A stretch of DNA of 17,420 bases from Candidatus Neomicrothrix sp. UBA4542 (GTDB lineage: Bacteria; Actinomycetota; Acidimicrobiia; Acidimicrobiales; Poriferisodalaceae). The notes under the pieces are model-generated. The model was not told the DNA's origin, made no database searches, and saw nothing but the letters and a program-made list of their open reading frames with translations. The number at the start of each line of letters is the position of its first letter. Position 1 is the stretch's first letter. Where the stretch lies: NCBI GenBank assembly GCA_002388005.1, contig DGLO01000119.1, positions 6,707-24,126 of the forward strand, given 5' to 3'. Of the stretch, positions 14,633-17,420 are shown piece after piece. The position numbers were made by a program, and so were the translations under genes.

Positions 14633-15688
14633 TCAGCGTTTTCGCCCTTTCTTGCGTGGTCGAGGCGGAGAGCTCCGATCGTAGCGATCGGCGGCTAGTA
14701 CGGCGGCCGCATCCTCGATTGCGTTCGACTGCCCGAGGACGCCGGCGCTCCGCTCTTGTTCTGCCCAATGGCTTTCGCGGCGTTTCAATTGCGCGACTAT
14801 CGGCATTGCGACGAAAAGCGAGCTATAGGAACCAACTATGAGGCCAACTAGTAACGCAATCGCGAACTCTTGAAGGCTTGTGGCGCCGAGGGCTAATGAG
14901 CCGACAACGAGGAGCGACACAACAGGTAGAACCGAGGTGATGCTGGTGTTTATCGAACGCATGATTACTTGGTTCAGTGAAACGTTGGCCAGATCGGAAT
15001 AGGTCATCCGGCTTTTCGCCGATAGCGAGCGCTCGTTATCTTTTAGGCGGTCAAACACCACAATCGTGTCGTAGAGCGAATAGCCCATGATTGTTAAGAA
15101 AGCGACCACGGTTGCTGGACTTATTTCAAACTGAAATATGGCGTAGATGCCAACGGTGAACGCTATGTCGTGAGCTACAGCGACGAGTGCACCGAGGGCC
15201 ATCTTCCATTCGAAACGCAGCGTTAGGTAGACGGCGATGAGGATCAAGAAGACGATGAGCGCACGGCGGGCTTTACCTGCTACTTCATCTCCGAATGAAG
15301 GGCTAACGGCGCGTGTGCTGATCATCTCGGCATCGACGCGGGCTACTTGAGCTAGTTCCGAGACAACGGTCTCAGCACTGCTGTTTATCGCCAGTTCTCC
15401 GCGGACACGAAAAATGTCCTCGCCGCCGCTGATGCGTTGGACTCGAGCGTCACTCATGCCCGCGTCGGACGCGGCATCACGTAAATCGTCAGTTGTAACT
15501 TCTGATACTGCAGGTATCTCCCAGACGCCGCCGCCTTCGAATTCGATACCAAGATTGAGTCCGCGAATGAAGATCGCTGCAACGCATATGAGCACTGCTA
15601 ATGCAGAACCCGCCAGCACGCGGCGGGACACACCTATGAAGTCCCAGGAGTTTTCGCCTCGGTATAACGCTCTGAGCGAAAAGCTCAT
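14633..15688 (-). CDS. secF: Protein translocase subunit SecF
   Basis: Inner partner of SecD; the SecDF complex uses the proton-motive force to help complete SecYEG/SecA protein export. 351 residues. Transmembrane segment 1 (about 24-42) is followed by GIEFEGG (47-53), an extracytoplasmic domain (about 55-135), and five more membrane segments from RRALIVFLILIAVYLTL (141-157) to about 300. Core SecF motifs: VAHDIAFTVG (171-180), TIMGYSLYDTIVVFDRLKDN (199-218), SLNQVIMRSINTSIT (237-251) and LIVGSYSSLFVA (283-294). The tail (300-351) is charged and ends basic. The usual GIDF-x-GG motif has Glu49 instead of Asp. Start ATG 15688 overlaps the secD stop as ATGA and has a strong ribosome-binding site. 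Confidence 0.97.
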   Translation of the reverse strand: MSFSLRALYRGENSWDFIGVSRRVLAGSALAVLICVAAIFIRGLNLGIEFEGGGVWEIPAVSEVTTDDLRDAASDAGMSDARVQRISGGEDIFRVRGELAINSSAETVVSELAQVARVDAEMISTRAVSPSFGDEVAGKARRALIVFLILIAVYLTLRFEWKMALGALVAVAHDIAFTVGIYAIFQFEISPATVVAFLTIMGYSLYDTIVVFDRLKDNERSLSAKSRMTYSDLANVSLNQVIMRSINTSITSVLPVVSLLVVGSLALGATSLQEFAIALLVGLIVGSYSSLFVAMPIVAQLKRRESHWAEQERSAGVLGQSNAIEDAAAVLAADRYDRSSPPRPRKKGRKR

Positions 15689-17124
15689 GATGGCACCTCC
15701 TGAACCTTTTTACTGACTCCTAATCGAGACGGGTGCTCTCCTACCAGACGGCGGGCGACCAGAATCACCAGCGGTCGCATGAAGAAGAAGGACACTGCTA
15801 GGTCAATCAGCGTTGTGATGCCAAGGTAGAGCGCAAATCCTCGCACGGTTCCACTCGTGAGCTGGTACAAAACCCCGGCACCGATCAGGGAGGCGAGGTC
15901 GGCCCAAATGATGGTGGAATAGGCCGCTCGGAAGCTTCCATCAGCGGCTGAGCGGACTGCTCGGCCCCTTCGAACTTCTTCCTTTATTCGTTCGTAGTAG
16001 ACGATGTTGGAGTCCACTTGAACACCAATCGACACGATGATGCCGGTTGCTCCTGCGAGTGTTAGCGCCAGGCCTCGACTTTCACCTAACCATGCGATGA
16101 TCGACCACAGGATGGCGCCGCTTGTTGCCAAGCTGCATATAGCGACCAAGCCGAGGAGTCGGTAGTAGAGCAGCATGTACAAACCAACTAGGGCCAAGCC
16201 CACCAGGCCGGCGATCACACCAGCGCGAAGGGTTCCTTCACCCAATGTCGCAGAAACAGTTCGCACATCGTCGCGTTCGAATTCGACGGGAAGAGCGCCG
16301 AACCGGAGGACCAGCGCCAGGTTTTTCGCTTCAGCTTCGTCAAAAGAACCTGAGACCACGGCGCGTCCGTTGAATTCGGTTGCATTAATAGTTGGTGCCG
16401 ACTCCACAACCCCATCCAACACAATCGCTACTTGACGTTCATAGTTAGCTGCCGCCATTTGATCGAACAGCACCGCTCCCTCGTCGTTGAATGACACGTT
16501 GACAATCCATTGCCCTTGGAAAGTCGCCGCAGCTTCGGCAATTACTTCTCCGGTGAGAGGAGCTGGTGCCAAAACGAACCCGGGCTGACCGCCGGAACCT
16601 AAAAGAACCACTACGGCCGAAGCTTCGTCCTCTTGGGGTGGTGTCAAAACTTCAGATAGCGAGATCTCGGGTAGTTGCGGCTCGGTGGTCTCTACGGAAC
16701 TCTCGTTATCGGAACCGTCCTGTTGGTTGGGGTCCATAGCCTCTTTGACCGCGGCAAGTTGATCCGGATCGTGTGGGTCGAAGATGGTGATCACCGGCCT
16801 AAAGCGAAGTTCGGCTGTCTGACCTATGAGATCAACCGCACGTTGCTTGTCTTTTACTCCCGGCAGTTGAATGACTACTTGAGTTCCTTGTCGAGTGATG
16901 TCGGGTTCAGCTACGCCTATTGCATCGACTCGATTGCGAATGATCTCTATGGCTCGTTCAAATTGTTCGTCGGAGATCTCGTCTGCCGGGCGGAGCACCA
17001 CTTCAACCCCGCCTTGTAACTGAACTCCCAGGACGGGTCGCCAGCCAGCCGACAGAACTCCAGCCAAGGATGCAGCGGCGAAGGCCACAACCAGAACTAG
17101 CGAGACAAGGTGAGAACGGCGCAC
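15685..17124 (-). CDS. secD: Protein translocase subunit SecD
   Basis: Membrane subunit that, with SecF, pulls exported proteins through SecYEG using the proton gradient. 479 residues: TM1 (about 6-27), the large extracytoplasmic P1 region (about 30-295) and five C-terminal TM segments (about 300-322, 324-345, 353-375, 405-425, 427-455). Motifs: LGVQLQGG (32-39), GQTAELRFRPV (101-111), VAIVLDGVVESAP (232-244), SATLGEGT (291-298), GVQVDSNIVYYERIKEE (367-383) with the proton-pathway Asp371, and TVRGFALYLGI (426-436). Gln35 replaces the usual Asp of LG-x-DL-x-GG. Residues about 130-165 form an acidic, Pro/Gln-rich low-complexity insert. GTG start at 17124, 32 bases after yajC; no strong ribosome-binding site. 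Confidence 0.97.
   Translation of the reverse strand: MRRSHLVSLVLVVAFAAASLAGVLSAGWRPVLGVQLQGGVEVVLRPADEISDEQFERAIEIIRNRVDAIGVAEPDITRQGTQVVIQLPGVKDKQRAVDLIGQTAELRFRPVITIFDPHDPDQLAAVKEAMDPNQQDGSDNESSVETTEPQLPEISLSEVLTPPQEDEASAVVVLLGSGGQPGFVLAPAPLTGEVIAEAAATFQGQWIVNVSFNDEGAVLFDQMAAANYERQVAIVLDGVVESAPTINATEFNGRAVVSGSFDEAEAKNLALVLRFGALPVEFERDDVRTVSATLGEGTLRAGVIAGLVGLALVGLYMLLYYRLLGLVAICSLATSGAILWSIIAWLGESRGLALTLAGATGIIVSIGVQVDSNIVYYERIKEEVRRGRAVRSAADGSFRAAYSTIIWADLASLIGAGVLYQLTSGTVRGFALYLGITTLIDLAVSFFFMRPLVILVARRLVGEHPSRLGVSKKVQEVPS
15695..15701 (-). promoter_or_regulatory. Strong Shine-Dalgarno of secF
   Basis: AGGAGGT inside the last codons of secD, six bases before the secF ATG. It is the best ribosome-binding site in the window and, with the ATGA overlap, fixes the secF start and suggests balanced SecD:SecF synthesis. 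Confidence 0.85.
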
Positions 17125-17156
17125 GTGATGGATCCGAGTCGGTTAGGGCTTATCAG

Positions 17157-17420
17157 TCAGTCTTGATCGCTGGTTTCGTCGGGGCCTTCGGTTGCTTCAC
17201 CGGCCTTAGTGATGATTTCACCGATGGACCGTCGTTGTACGCGCAACTCAACGTCGCTATCAACTTCCAAGGCGACAATTTGTTCGTCCTCTTCAGCCAC
17301 GATGATGCCTATTACTCCACCAACAGTTGCTACTTCGTCTCCGATTCCTGCGGCCCGAACCAGGGCCTCTCGTTGTTTCATCCGTCTTTGTTGAGGTCGG
17401 AGTATTAAGAAATACATCCC
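17157..17420 (-). CDS. yajC: YajC, preprotein translocase accessory subunit (partial, 5' end outside window)
   Basis: Small single-span membrane protein that associates with SecDF. The visible part begins with YFLILRPQQRRMKQRE, the conserved junction between the YajC membrane helix and its cytoplasmic domain (family form YFLLIRPQQK-x-x-K), followed by the compact domain with GDEVATVGGVIGIIV and an acidic tail ending at 17157. The ATG at 17417 is therefore almost certainly internal: the frame is open to base 17420 and the hydrophobic N-terminal helix that YajC needs must lie beyond the window. It precedes secD by 32 bases, the standard yajC-secD-secF operon. Confidence 0.9.
   Translation of the reverse strand, partial: GMYFLILRPQQRRMKQREALVRAAGIGDEVATVGGVIGIIVAEEDEQIVALEVDSDVELRVQRRSIGEIITKAGEATEGPDETSDQD

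Noticed and set aside
17418..17420. Taking ATG 17417 as the real yajC start
   Set aside because: The resulting protein would lack the membrane helix that defines YajC, and the frame is open to the window edge.
1..17420. Mobile elements, CRISPR arrays, tRNA genes, prophage or defence genes
   Set aside because: Spacers are too short and hold no repeats arrays, tRNA-like cloverleaf or transposase-like frames; every long frame belongs to a recognised housekeeping family or the small DUF pair.

Overview
The window reads as a stretch of a free-living bacterial chromosome, about half G+C by eye. All 15 recognisable genes lie on the minus strand, so transcription runs from high to low coordinates. 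The order yajC-secD-secF-apt-rel, then hisS-aspS-rarA, then two small proteins, alaS-ruvX-mltG-aroE, and finally aroB-aroQ, is the housekeeping order known from Actinobacteria. The compact AroB and the particular forms of SecD, AlaRS and AspRS suggest a moderate-GC lineage such as Acidimicrobiia. That class-level call is an inference from family knowledge and gene order, not from a search.

Region by region, in the direction of transcription: (1) 17420-14633 encodes the Sec translocase accessory proteins YajC (N-terminus outside the window), SecD and SecF. (2) 14611-11819 has adenine phosphoribosyltransferase and the bifunctional (p)ppGpp synthetase/hydrolase Rel. (3) 11706-8661 has histidyl- and aspartyl-tRNA synthetases. 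(4) 8627-6651 has the RarA/MgsA-type AAA+ ATPase and two small, probably membrane-associated proteins of unknown role. (5) 6605-2414 has alanyl-tRNA synthetase, the RuvX/YqgF nuclease and the MltG lytic transglycosylase. (6) 2417-1 has shikimate-pathway enzymes AroE, AroB and AroQ; the last runs off the left edge by only a few residues.

The genes are packed tightly. Three junctions have 4-base overlaps (secD/secF, ruvX/mltG and mltG/aroE), most gaps are under 60 bases, and the only gaps above 100 bases are relA-hisS (112 b) and aroE-aroB (119 b). No stretch longer than 300 bases lacks a gene. I saw no tRNA, rRNA, CRISPR array, insertion sequence, phage gene or convincing intrinsic terminator. 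The likely functional picture is one or a few long operons joining protein export, stringent response, tRNA charging, wall assembly and aromatic amino acid synthesis.

I do not see an undescribed biological system here. The observations worth a second look are small: a hairpin that buries the ruvX ribosome-binding site and carries the alaS stop codon in its loop; an unusual aroE-aroB junction lacking aroC/aroK and holding a short open frame that ends on the aroB start codon; atypical residues in otherwise invariant SecD/SecF motifs; and a conserved-position pair of uncharacterised small proteins.
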